Shown here in pieces: positions 1 through 10,300 of a DNA stretch of 64,000 nt. The translations under genes and the position numbers were made by a program. Numbering within the stretch: the stretch's first letter is position 1; the number at the start of each line of letters is the position of its first letter. The DNA is from Baylisascaris procyonis (taxonomy: Eukaryota > Nematoda > Chromadorea > Rhabditida > Ascarididae): the NCBI GenBank assembly GCA_037389465.1, contig JAZARR010000280.1:186001-250000 (forward strand), in the 5' to 3' direction. Under the pieces are notes generated by a model, which was not told the origin of the DNA, did not search any database, and saw only the letters and a list, made by a program, of their open reading frames with translations.

Positions 1-665
1 TAGGACGTTCGCGTTTAGTTGGTTTTGGTTGCTCTTCTTCTTTTTTTTTCTTGGTCCTGTTCTTCGACTTCGCCATCATATCTCGATAGTGTTCCTTGGG
101 AATCGAATTGAGAAGTCTGCCTGTAAGACCTTGCTTTGCCTCAACTGCGTTTTGACCGCTTGTCGATACTGCTTAATTATCAACTCCTCTGCCTTGAGTT
201 CTTTGGGTTGCTGTTTGGACAGTAGTGCATGCTTTTTGAGCAATTCGTCCTGAACGCGTTGATTGTACTGCATCTGGTTGCTGGTCTCCGCTCCATGTTT
301 CGCTTCCATATGTTTTTCCTCCATAGGCTGACATTCATTCAACCGCCCATTTTCAAGATCCTTTGCTTGCTCATGATGCCTCCGCAACAATGCGTGATTT
401 CTTTCTGCTCGTTTGGCACGTACGTCCGACTTATTGGCAGTTAACTTCTCCTTTGGTATCAACTTTGTTGTGCGCAGTGCTGAAAACTTGGATCGACGTA
501 ACGTCGCCATCTCATCATTAATTGGCTGATGGAATGGGTCATGCGGAGAAATCGGAGAGGAAGCTGGAGCTGTTGAAGCGCTTTCGCTTCCCAGAGAAGA
601 TTGACTGCGGTTAGACGATACAGCCAAATGTGTTGATTCGTCATCACCAAGCCGGATTATCGAAC
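1..665 (-). pseudogene. TAO-type (Ste20 family) kinase coiled-coil fragment, continues past left edge
   Basis: Read on the minus strand, this stretch has a Ser-rich linker (about 640-530), then the run ATLRRSKFSALRTTKLI (about 510-460), then a charged coiled coil with LLRRHHEQAKDLE (about 395-360), NQMQYNQR (about 275-250) and QQPKELKAEELIIKQYRQ (about 210-155). From memory of the family, the order and spacing of the last three match the coiled coil of TAO kinases, where NQ-x-x-YN-x-R, QQPK-x-LK and IKKQF occur in this order. The kinase domain is absent. Between the ATLRR segment and the coiled coil only about 20 residues remain where family members have roughly 200, so an internal part is missing. 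The frame ends in TGA at 76-78, but a one-base shift near 100-115 continues the family-like pattern (IPKEHYRDM) into a Lys/Glu-rich tail that runs to the left edge. There is no intron across about 600 bases, which is odd for this locus. It may be a decayed or captured copy rather than a working gene. Family assignment is by eye, with no alignment run. Confidence 0.62.
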
Positions 666-905
666 GGTTTTTTGCTGTAGCCGTGAGCAAAAAGATCTGT
701 TCCTTGTTGTCTGAAGTATTCTCAGTGCATAACCTTCGATCGAGTGTCGCATGACTGGCTTGAATGGAGTCAGCAGTCTGTTGACTATTTTCTTCGGCGA
801 CATTAAGCACTGGGAATCCTTGAATTCGCTGCGCTTTGTCCTAGAAGTGCAAAGCGCTTGATGATGATTGCCACTTCGGCAGTAATAACACGGTCGTCGG
901 TCGTC
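657..905 (-). pseudogene. Shifted segment of BEL gag-pol with third zinc knuckle
   Basis: This minus-strand segment is read in a different frame from the gag frame on its right. It contains a complete CX2CX4HX4C knuckle (CYYC then H at NHH, then C in QALC), as expected after the two upstream knuckles. The frame then leaves the expected pattern near 830, where the original gag frame resumes with sequence resembling the gag-pol spacer (PVLNVAEEN, about 816-790). Two compensating shifts about 70-80 bases apart explain this layout. It has no function as it stands. Confidence 0.6.
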
Positions 906-2400
906 GGAATGCACAACTTTCAGCGTGGTGACCTTCGCGGAGGCAGCGAAGACAAAGTTTGAGTTTCTTTGCGCGATTCTTGCGCGCTTCGAGATCTTGA
1001 AACCGAGTGCACGAGGCAGCCCAATGTTGAGAGTTGCAGAACGGACATGGCGATGGTTCCTTTCTACGTGTGAGACTTTGTTGTCGACCCTTCCGATTTG
1101 GACTAATTTGAGGTTGACTTTTCTGAATTGAAGTAAAGGCTGATGCTTCCTCAGCCTTTCCTCTGGTCGAGGTTGCTTCGTCAGCCTTTCGTTTAATTGA
1201 GCGATCTTGTGACCACTTGAGCTGCTCCTGAATTCGAAGTGCTGCTTGTAGGTACGAGCATAAGGATTCGACATTCCATCTTGGATTACGCTCCTTTCCT
1301 TTGTATATTTCCGTCAAAACGGAATTCGACAGCTTGCTCTCGACTATTGTCTCGAGGAGAGGATTGTTGATTTGCTCACCCATCTCCTTCAATTGGCGCA
1401 CTATCGTAAGAATTGCGTTTGCATTGTCGTTGAAGGAATTGCGTTCCATTGGTTTGAGTGCTTGCAGCTGTAGATGCAGGGCACGACGAAGTGTGCTGAG
1501 ATTGCCATAGCGCTGCATCAGTGCCTCTTTAATAACTGAGTAATTGTTCTCGTTGAGCGCGTATCCGGCAATGGTTCGTGCAGCTTCACCCTCAAGGAGA
1601 CTGAGAAGGTACAACAGCTTGTGTACCGTTGGAATAGGAGCTTCGTCGACTGAGTGTTGGAATGAGGCCCAAAACATGGGCCACAGTAACGGGTCTCCTC
1701 GAAAAAGGAGTAGTTCCAACTGAGGCAATCGTAGACTTGGAGCGTTTGTAGTTGAAGAGACACGTGCGGATGCGGGAGAAATAGCGGCAGGAGAGTCGGG
1801 AGAGTCAACCGTAGTGAGATTCTTGCCGGCTGATGTGTGAAGCGTGGAGTCAATATTCGTTAAATTTGCGTCGATTTGGTCGAGGAGATCGCGAGCTTCC
1901 ACCACATGTGACAAGAAGCCCGTTGGACCGGTGATTGCATGACAATACGCTTCCTGATCTGCTTGATCGGCTTTGCGCAACGCCTTCCTCCAGGCTTGGT
2001 CGAGTGCAGATATTTCGTCGATTTGGCGTGTGAGAGTGCGCGACCATAAGTGGTACTTCTGACGGAGGTGGGACAAGTAGGCCCGCAAATTTTCGAGAGC
2101 TGCCGGGCCTTGAAGGTCGAGCTTTGGCACCATCTCGATGTTGTGATGGAGCCTCTTCGCAAGAGCTTGGATTGGCAGGGCGTAGAGTCCCGTTAAGGGC
2201 ATTTCTGAGCCCCCATGTTGGCGGTCACGATGAGGTTTCGCGTTTCTCATTGAAGCGCTTCCGATCACCGGCTGATTACACCCAAATGTGGCGAAGATGC
2301 ATGTTGATCCAATGAAGGAACCAACCAATGAATTTATTGACAGAGAGTTGTGCTTATACACAGTTTACTTAGGCAAATTCTTTAGTAGTAATTTGCATTA
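665..2400 (-). mobile_element. BEL/Pao LTR retrotransposon, 5' fragment (gag to start of protease)
   Basis: The minus strand carries a gag-like frame (841-2361) followed, after an in-frame TAG and a shifted zinc-knuckle segment, by coding resembling the start of the pol/protease part of BEL/Pao elements. That similarity ends near 665 with the run FLLTATAKN, after which the frame continues into kinase-like sequence. Reverse transcriptase, RNase H and integrase are not present, so this is a fragment. The sequence CGTGACCGCCAACATGGGGGC (minus strand, about 2210-2230) resembles the primer-binding/leader region that follows the 5' LTR in such elements, placing the LTR somewhere in about 2240-2400. 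No second LTR was seen, so the LTR borders are not proven. The family call rests on the gag central domain plus three CCHC-type knuckles. Confidence 0.7.
841..2361 (-). pseudogene. gag: BEL/Pao gag polyprotein, frameshifted
   Basis: A 506-codon frame that is open from its first ATG (2361) to TAG at 841-843. The first about 50 codons probably overlap LTR/leader sequence, and a more natural start is the ATG in the run SEMPLTGLYALPIQ (about 2205). The central part (PQLELLLFRGDPLLWPMFW, about 1735-1680) is the typical BEL gag domain (DUF1759-like). The C-terminus has two zinc knuckles, CPFC-x3-H-x4-C (about 1050) and CLRCLREGHHAESC (about 965-925). A third knuckle, CYYCRSGNHHQALC (about 890-850), lies in a different frame because of a 7-base tandem duplication at 891-907. 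A second shift near 820-835 returns to the original frame. The element copy is therefore not able to make an intact product. Gag packages the element RNA into particles in the cytoplasm. Confidence 0.75.
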
Positions 2401-4150
2401 CTTTAGGCAAATTCTTTGATGGATAATTTGCATTTTGTTTTGAAGAATTCATAAATCTGAGAAATGAACAGTTCTAAACCAAAACAACTTTGAAAGGGAG
2501 ATTTGTGAATCTTATCAGCGCCAGCAGAAAACGGCATCTTTGGTATGCTTAGAAATGGCTTCTTCTCGACAACGGTTCACTTGTTTCTGTCTTTATTTTC
2601 AGCTTGTCTTTCAACAATTTTGCATATTTCTATTTGGATGGGGGTTGAATGTGGATTGGATGCTAATTCACAATGAGCACTTTATTGCATCGTAATTCAT
2701 TTGTAGCAAGTTTAGAGGGTCACGATGAATTTTTAAACTTAACCACTCAAAAAGAGCATCCGATGTGTAATTCCTGTATGGAAATCTAATAAGGCATTGA
2801 AATGCTCGAATATGATCAAAAATTCAGCTGTAAATCTGCTCATTTATCGAACCTAAATTTGAAAAAATTGATGCTGAAATTTCTGATAATTTATCAATCG
2901 CAAATTGACCTTTTATTGTTGAAATGCTTTTTCAGGCAAATGTATCGACAGATAATATGCGGTCATCAGTTCGATGCTTCGAGACGAGACTGAGGCATCG
3001 AGAATAGGTGGATGGCAGTGATACTGCTGCTGATATCAGGAAGAGGGTATTATTTCATCTCTCATTTCTCTTTCGATAACGAATTGCAAACCTCTTTTTG
3101 GAGCTGTGATTATTTGCGAAATTTTAAGCAAACATTGGAAAATTCACTAGTCCTCATTAAGTTGATGTGTATCGATGGGCAAATTTCTCAGTTTCAGCTC
3201 TGCGAACGTGAAACTTCATGAAACTTTGAATATGGTTCCTTCATCATCTCATCTTTTCAAACTTTTGTGATGACACTATGCCTGGTGTTGATATGATTGG
3301 TTATATTGGCCGTTTATTTCTCTCATTAAAAAAACAATTTCCCAGCCTAAAATTACTGTGCCTAAAAATTTTCCAAGCAAGCAATAATGTTGTCGAATGT
3401 ATTTCATGTAAGCATTGATAAGAAACTGTCAAAGAGCCGAAAAAAGATTGCAATCGTCTTGAAATGTATTGGTCAGTGAATTCACCAAAAATCTGTCATA
3501 AAACTTTTTGCCAACTGTATTTCAATAGGAGTTTTTATGATGATTTTTATATTTAATATATCAAACTACATAAAACAGCCATAATTTGAACTACATTGCA
3601 CAAAAGACTCTAAGGTTTATGCACTAATGTTTTTTCATCGATCAACAAAAAGCATATAGAACAAGAAAGCTTAGCATGAAAGATATTTATTAAAGAAATG
3701 CGCAAAAGTCGATGCTCGTTTTATCCCGATTTATTACTTTTTTGATCCTGAAATAGGTTTCAAAATAACGACCCGAATACGACTGTTGTGGCGGTGCGCG
3801 TTCCTATAAGACAATTGGCTACGCAGTTGCACTACTTTTCGGTAACACTTCAGTGCATACTTTTAAGCACTGTTTAGTTTTGTTAGTAGTTTAGGATAGT
3901 TTTTTGTATTCGTTTCGTGAATAAGATGTGCCTTTGAACCAAGTCAAGCAGATTGCTTAACTACAGAATTTACGATTGATAATAATGGCCAGTGCTGTTT
4001 ATAATACCCCCATAAAGTATATACAACCCCTTCCTCATATGTCATACCCCCTTCCTCTGTATATAAAAAAAGAGGGAATAAAAAATTAACTTTTTACAAA
4101 AAATTTAGTTTCTGTAAGTTGCATATAATCAGTTTTGTTTAGAAAAAGTA
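2400..4150. other. AT-rich intergenic or intronic DNA, no gene seen
   Basis: There is no supported coding segment on either strand. The short open frames (for example 2802-2993 and 3012-3221) have no recognisable motif and no neighbouring splice partners. A tandem-like pair, ACTTAGGCAAATTCTTTAG and ACTTTAGGCAAATTCTTTG, occurs at about 2367-2420. The remaining exons of a TAO kinase, expected on the minus strand if the left fragment were part of a live gene, were not found here. Confidence 0.5.
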
Positions 4151-4154
4151 CGAG

Positions 4155-4316
4155 ATGAGACGTCGCCGTCCAGCGCAATTATTTAACTGTACGGAATGTG
4201 GGAAGACCTTCAAGCACCCGTCGAAAATCGCCGAGCATATGCGTGTACACACTGGACAGAAACCATATCGATGCGATATCTGTGGCACCCGTTTCACTCA
4301 GGGTGGTCCTCTCAAG
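4155..4316 (+). CDS. Zinc-finger gene, first exon seen (finger 1 and start of finger 2)
   Basis: ATG at 4155 follows TTTAG (about 4136-4141) by about 13 bases. That spacing would suit either an internal 3' splice site, since the frame is open upstream of the ATG with KKYE, or a nematode trans-splice acceptor. The exon encodes a basic start (MRRRRPAQ), a complete finger [13 protein letters not shown] of CX2CX12HX3H form, the linker TGQKP, and the first part of finger 2 (CDICGTRF). It ends at AAG before GTCAGT in phase 0. Confidence 0.75.
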
Positions 4317-7300
4317 GTCAGTCTTATTGCTGTAATGAGGTAGATTGACCCCCTTACGGTACTCCTCACTTGTTGATACAAGGGTGACTATCTGGCAACT
4401 TGAACCCATTGCTGCAGTAACCTCGTCTTGTCTGAGCGCAGATTGAAAGTGTCGTCGTAAGTCGGTCCATGTCGTACATCGATGTACTGAAGTTGGCTCA
4501 AATCGATAGACACCGTTGCAAATTTCGAAACACATATGTCTCGAAATGAGAGTACACACATATTAATGCAATGCACAATTTGGAACACATAGCTGCTGAA
4601 CATCTTATAATCTCATATAGGCTGCATCTTAACATAAGTTTGTACCCGCAGAGGTGTGTATCGAATAAAAACAGACCTTTAAGGAAATAGTTACGTATGT
4701 AGCTCCACATTTATATATTTATTTATAATACCTCAGCTTTGAGATACATGTTGTCGTTCATTAGCAACTTCATCGATTTTAAGATGAACGCGAAATTCTG
4801 GGAAGGGAGGAGGATGTACGCGAAAGTTTAGGTGAATAAATTGAAAAATATCCTAGAAAGGAGGTTTGGTATGCAAGAATTTAAGGCTTTTAAATGTTGT
4901 CTAGAAAGTTGCTGTTTTTTCGGAACTGGGAGAGGATACCGGTTTATGAGGAGTTTGTGACCAAATATTTTGTAATTTTCAGGAATAAAGTCTTCCCTAC
5001 TTTCACTTTTCTACTTTTTCACTAGTGCACCTTTCTCGTAAATATTTTAAGTATTTTTTTAGAAAAAAATGCGACTATCACTAAAGGAAAGGTATTCTTT
5101 CAGGTACATTTACGTACGCATAGTGGCATACGTCCATATAAATGTGAATATTTTGAACGAACGTTTGCTTCATCATCCCATAAAAAGACCCACGAAAAAA
5201 CGCACTGGCGAATGTTAGTTATCATGATTTAGTTTCTTTCTGTGATTTTTTAATTAATACTGCATTTGTCTGCGTATGTATACCGACGCTTTGTTCCTCA
5301 TGCATCCGAATTTCTTCCTGATCGCAATTCTGGCGGATTCGTTGTGATGGCGGTTGCTCTGTCGGATATAAGCCGTCTGCGCGTGGTTGTATTTCTGACC
5401 ACTTTTGATATAGGACGCCACGACGAAGTGAACGAAGAACGTTGCGTCAAATCTCTCCCACAAATCGTACCTGGTTAACTTGTATGATTTGGCCTCATCT
5501 GTTTTCGACCTAATGCCTTCATAACGAGTAATAGTTGGAGGGGGAGGGGAGCTACAATCTTGTATTGATGTTGTCATTCGGAAGGAGAAGTGGTGACGAG
5601 ATAGTAGGCATTTAAGAGTGTAATTAAGGAGAAAACGATTTAGATGCACAATAAAAGAAGGTCGGTAATAAATGAGTCTGTCCAGGTTTATGCTTGAACT
5701 ATCGGGAACTCATTAGCAGTGAGTGATGTTAAAGGATATTTGTATTCAAGCACTTTTTTATTCGGTTGGATTGCCAGCAATAAATGAGCCTACGATCGTG
5801 GGGAATTCTAACTGATTAACTGAATGGTTGACTAATCCTTTGATACTAAGAAAAGCAGGCCCATGTACAACGACAATTCTTTTATACTAAAGTTTGAGAA
5901 AATTGTAAGGCGCCAAATTTTGTGACGCACTTCACTTTTTATTTCTTAATTTGAACGTATTGAAAATTTGAATCAGAAGAAATTAGGAGGGCATTGAATT
6001 TGATGATGGCTTTTTGAGGAATTGCTTAGTGAGTGTGGAGCTGTGCTGACATGAGAAGGCGGTGAGGGAAGAAGGAGGGAGGTAAAGCAAGAAAGTGAGG
6101 TAAAAGCGCAAAACTTGTAAGGTATTCGTGATGCGAATTCCTGTTTGCTTAGAGTTGTGCAGAAAGGAGGAGGTTGATGCACTAATATCTTTCTAAGTCA
6201 TATTTGTATATTTGATCGTTGTGAAAAAATGAATCTTCATTTTCTTTCATTATTACGACACCAACTGATCTTTCAGCTGCCTTTTTATTTTATTTATCTA
6301 ATTTCTTCTTCGTTTTCAGAAGAGAGCAAAAAGAACGAAGGATATTTATGTGCTGTAAAAATGGTTGTCCTGCTCGATATGTAAAAAAAGATGATTTATT
6401 GGTACGTTTCAGTTGTTTGATTGTGACGGTGGGGAGAGGGATCGGAGGGGAAGAGGGTTAACACTCAGATGTTAGAGGAAACCACTTGTATAAACAAATT
6501 CCTGCTGTCATTATTCGTATTCCGATTGATGCATAGAATTTCCACTTTATGCTAAAACCCGTTAGTCATTTCAAAATTCACAATCGCGAGGTTTTCTAGC
6601 GTTATAATCTAAAATCAGATTTAAATGATCCACTTCGACTGAATGGGGCTGCCTATAGGCTTATGGATGTTGTGAATATTTATATTCAAAGGAAACAGTT
6701 TCTAAATGACTCACGGTAGAGCACAAAGTTGTACCAGCTCGGAAATAAGTTACAAAGGGGGTGGGGCTTGGATAAGTGCAATATGAAGATTTTATAAGTC
6801 CTTAAATGATACCACTCAAATGCATGCCTTTAAGAGGTAACATCTCATCGATACCCAATCAAAAATCATATTCTTGGTCGAAATGCACAATGAAATACAT
6901 CGACACATTGTTTAAAGAGAGTGTAAGTTCGCCGTGATAGTTTGGGAGGAAGAGATAGATTTTTAATTATATACAGCAATCGACGATGGGAGTTTTATCG
7001 GAAACAATACCGCAGCGTTCTGTAAAAACGCATGTTTAGCGTGAAGGAAACATAGGATATTTCAGACTCATATCCATGTGGTGCATCCAGGATTTGGTGG
7101 TACTCTCGAAGAGAAGATGATGATACGGTAGAGGAGTTACTGAACAAGTAATTGATCCAGATGACGTTTAAGAAGAGGAAATTTGGGACGACTCACCTCG
7201 TCATTACTATACGGATGATTTGCCTATTGAGGTTTCGTGCATTAATATGCCAATTTCATAAATAATATTGAGAAGGTACTGAACATAGATAGTAGATGGA

Positions 7301-10300
7301 CCACGGTGAAGATGTTGCAAGAAGCACGTGAATCGATTGAGTTATCCGGACGGAGTCGATTAACTGACAAGAGGTGTAGTGGTATGCATCGATGAATGCT
7401 CTTACTAGGCTAAGTTTGATGCCATGCGATCGTTGTGGAATATTTCGCCCATTCCACCACGAGAATTCATCAGATTGCAAATCATTGTGACACATTTGAA
7501 GTTTCGTTTGGTTAGGTGATACCGTGAATGCGATGTTCGCTTCATCAGCTTATCAACGGTATAACTGACCAATCGTCGATCGGTTGGTGTGTAATGTAAA
7601 TGTGGTGTAGACCGTTTTTGATGTGAATGCTGCTAAACGAATGTGAGGAGGACTGTCTTGCATGAATAACGATGAATATCTTGGTGTCGATCCGAAAAAC
7701 AAATGAACTCTGTGATCAGTAACATAAATGAAGTAACTTTATTTATTGAAGCTCGTCTGTTAAGAAGAAGCTAAAGAAGGAGGTCAACTTTTTAGTATCA
7801 AAGAGAAAACAAAAGTTTGAGAAAAAACCAAAGTGTTTATCGTCTAAGCACTTTAGCGTAGAGGATCTCACCGAGCAAATGCTTACTTTGCACTTTTTCT
7901 AGATTTTTTAACAAAAAACATGATGTGATCCTCGTTTATATGAATTTATGTGTGTCTATTTTTCTAATTTTCTCGATTCATAAACCAGAAAAGCTGTATA
8001 AGTGAAATTGAGTGATCATGATCTACACAACAGGATGTCCATTTGCATTTCATTAGTCCTGTCCTCGACTTCGTATTTGCCAAATATAGGAGAGAGTTTG
8101 TGTGGTGTCCGATACAATTTTGAAATGAATGCGTTATACTAAATTTGTTATATGATTGGTTGTTACTATTCACGATTCACATTGGAAGCAACGTTAGTTA
8201 CGTTCACATCTTTCATATTCTGCTCCCTTTAAATAATAAAAAATATAAACGGTATTAAGGAAAAAGGAATGGTCTGTCTTAAATAGTGGATCGTCTCTTT
8301 GTGTCGCGTTTCAGTTGTCAGAGGATATTGTGACAACGAGCAGTGAGTACGAATTGGGAGGTGTAGTTGTCACAACGGGAGGTCGATGCCGTGCTGTTCT
8401 ACCAATGGCCTCTAATTCGGATGAATTTCTGAATGCTCAGTTAGATGGCACGACCACTATAGTTGTAGTTGGAAATGTGCAGGTCTCTTTAATTGCTTCT
8501 GCTTTTATCTATTCGCACTACGATTTGACTATTAAAATGAAATAAAGTTATATCTGAATAGGAAAGTTCCCTCCAGATATGTTAAGGGTTGTGAGGTGAA
8601 TTCTTGGAGCGATTCGTCGGTTTCATACATCGCAATAAGTTGTGTAGAAATCCAGCCTCTTATGCATAGAACTCGGGACTTGAAATTATGCAATTCCCTT
8701 TCAGCCTGCTTTGCTTTGCTTTTGTTTATGTTCCGTTCATGAAAAAACCTTTATTTTTTTCCCACTTTACGTGGTCACCGAGTCAAACTGTTATGTAATA
8801 ACCTGGTCATTACGTCCTTCCAAGCTGGACATACAGTAAGTCATTTATCTTTTCCCTTATTACAGCTGACAAGAAGGCAGTCTTTTTCTTGCTAGGGACG
8901 CTAATCAAATTTGATAGGCCCCTCCAGTATCATGCTAATTAATTTGATTTTCAATATTTCGTCGGGGATTATGTTGTCATGAGAGACACAAATTCATAGA
9001 GGTGGAGTTTATTCCGCCACCATTTCCACCGTTATTGTTGATGTTCTATTAAAGTAGAGCGAAGAAAACTATTTCTTACTTCAATTTTATCTTTATTTGA
9101 AAACATATTTTTATATCACACAGGTGGAAACATCTGGTGAAGTATTCGTTGAAGTGGATGAACCACGCGATAGTTATGTATATGTTGGGGGTTCATCACC
9201 TGCCGCTCTCACTGATGTCACCCATAGGTATGATTCATTTCTTTGTATTAATCTAAACGAAATTATATGGTGGATGGCTTTTCACTGCACATTTTTCACA
9301 TGTCATTTGTGAAAATGAAATTTAAATTATATGGAATTTACATTATTATTAGGGCACATCGGAAATCGAATAAAACACTAAATGAGTTCTCATGGATTAA
9401 CTCGTTTGGTTTATGAGTGAACGTTGCGTTTATTTTAGCTTTAAGAAAAGTTTTTTCTTCAATTATTTTTAAACGATCAACGATCAGATGATTTTATCTA
9501 AGAGAATTTGCTAAGTGTGATTATATCACTTTTACAGGCAGTCCTTTAACGGCAATGCGTCGCGTATCAGTAGTCAACATATTGAAGTGGAGTCATTGAC
9601 AAGTGAAGGTGTGGTTTGCGAAAGGCGTTCGGTGATCGCCGATCCACGTCCTCCACGCAAAGGTCGAAAACGTGCAGAAAGTGATTCTCTGAAGGTAATT
9701 GTAGTTGATCGCTTATGAATAATTTGCAGTGGAATACTGAGTGAGCGAATATAAGGAAGAGAGGGGAGAGTTCTAGTATATAGTGTGGTCATGCTTGTAT
9801 GCGTTCAACAGGTATGCCCAGAGACATTGAAACCAGGATGGGCGGAGAGGTATTGTTACCATGTGTATGGGGATGAAAACCTTGAAGCGATGGATGAAAC
9901 CTCTAACATATTTAGAGAAACGATAAAACATTGAAAATATTGTGCTCGTTAACACAGTCGTCTTTGTCTTAATAAACAGTTGTCCCTTCGGACGGGTTTA
10001 TGAGCGTTTAGTTTTGCTCATCTTGTGTACTCATAAGTAGTTCTGATCCCGGCGAAGTTTCATTCGAATGCCTCAAAGATCATCCGAATGCTTCTGAAGT
10101 TTACGATCGTGATTGTTTACACCAATATTGAGTTCAGAAGGGATCTTGGATGGGAACCTTTATCTTTGAGCGCAACAAAAAAAGTTGTAAAGGTCAACGA
10201 TAATCGCAAGACAGTAGTTAGGAGGGCGTCATGATTGAGGATGAATCGAACGGATCTCCTTCAGTAAGGAGGCCAATTTTCTGGATACATTGCGTCACCT

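Noticed and set aside
2367..2420. TTAGGC-like motifs as an interstitial telomere
   Set aside because: Only two isolated TTAGGC hexamers within a short imperfect tandem pair, not an array.
4179..4559. 126-codon minus-strand frame
   Set aside because: It overlaps the C2H2 exon on the other strand, where real finger motifs are seen. No motif of its own.
5214..5220. Frame error at the end of degenerate finger 3 (THW instead of a TGE linker)
   Set aside because: The frame as given ends in phase 2 at GTTAGT and joins the next exon correctly, so no correction is needed.
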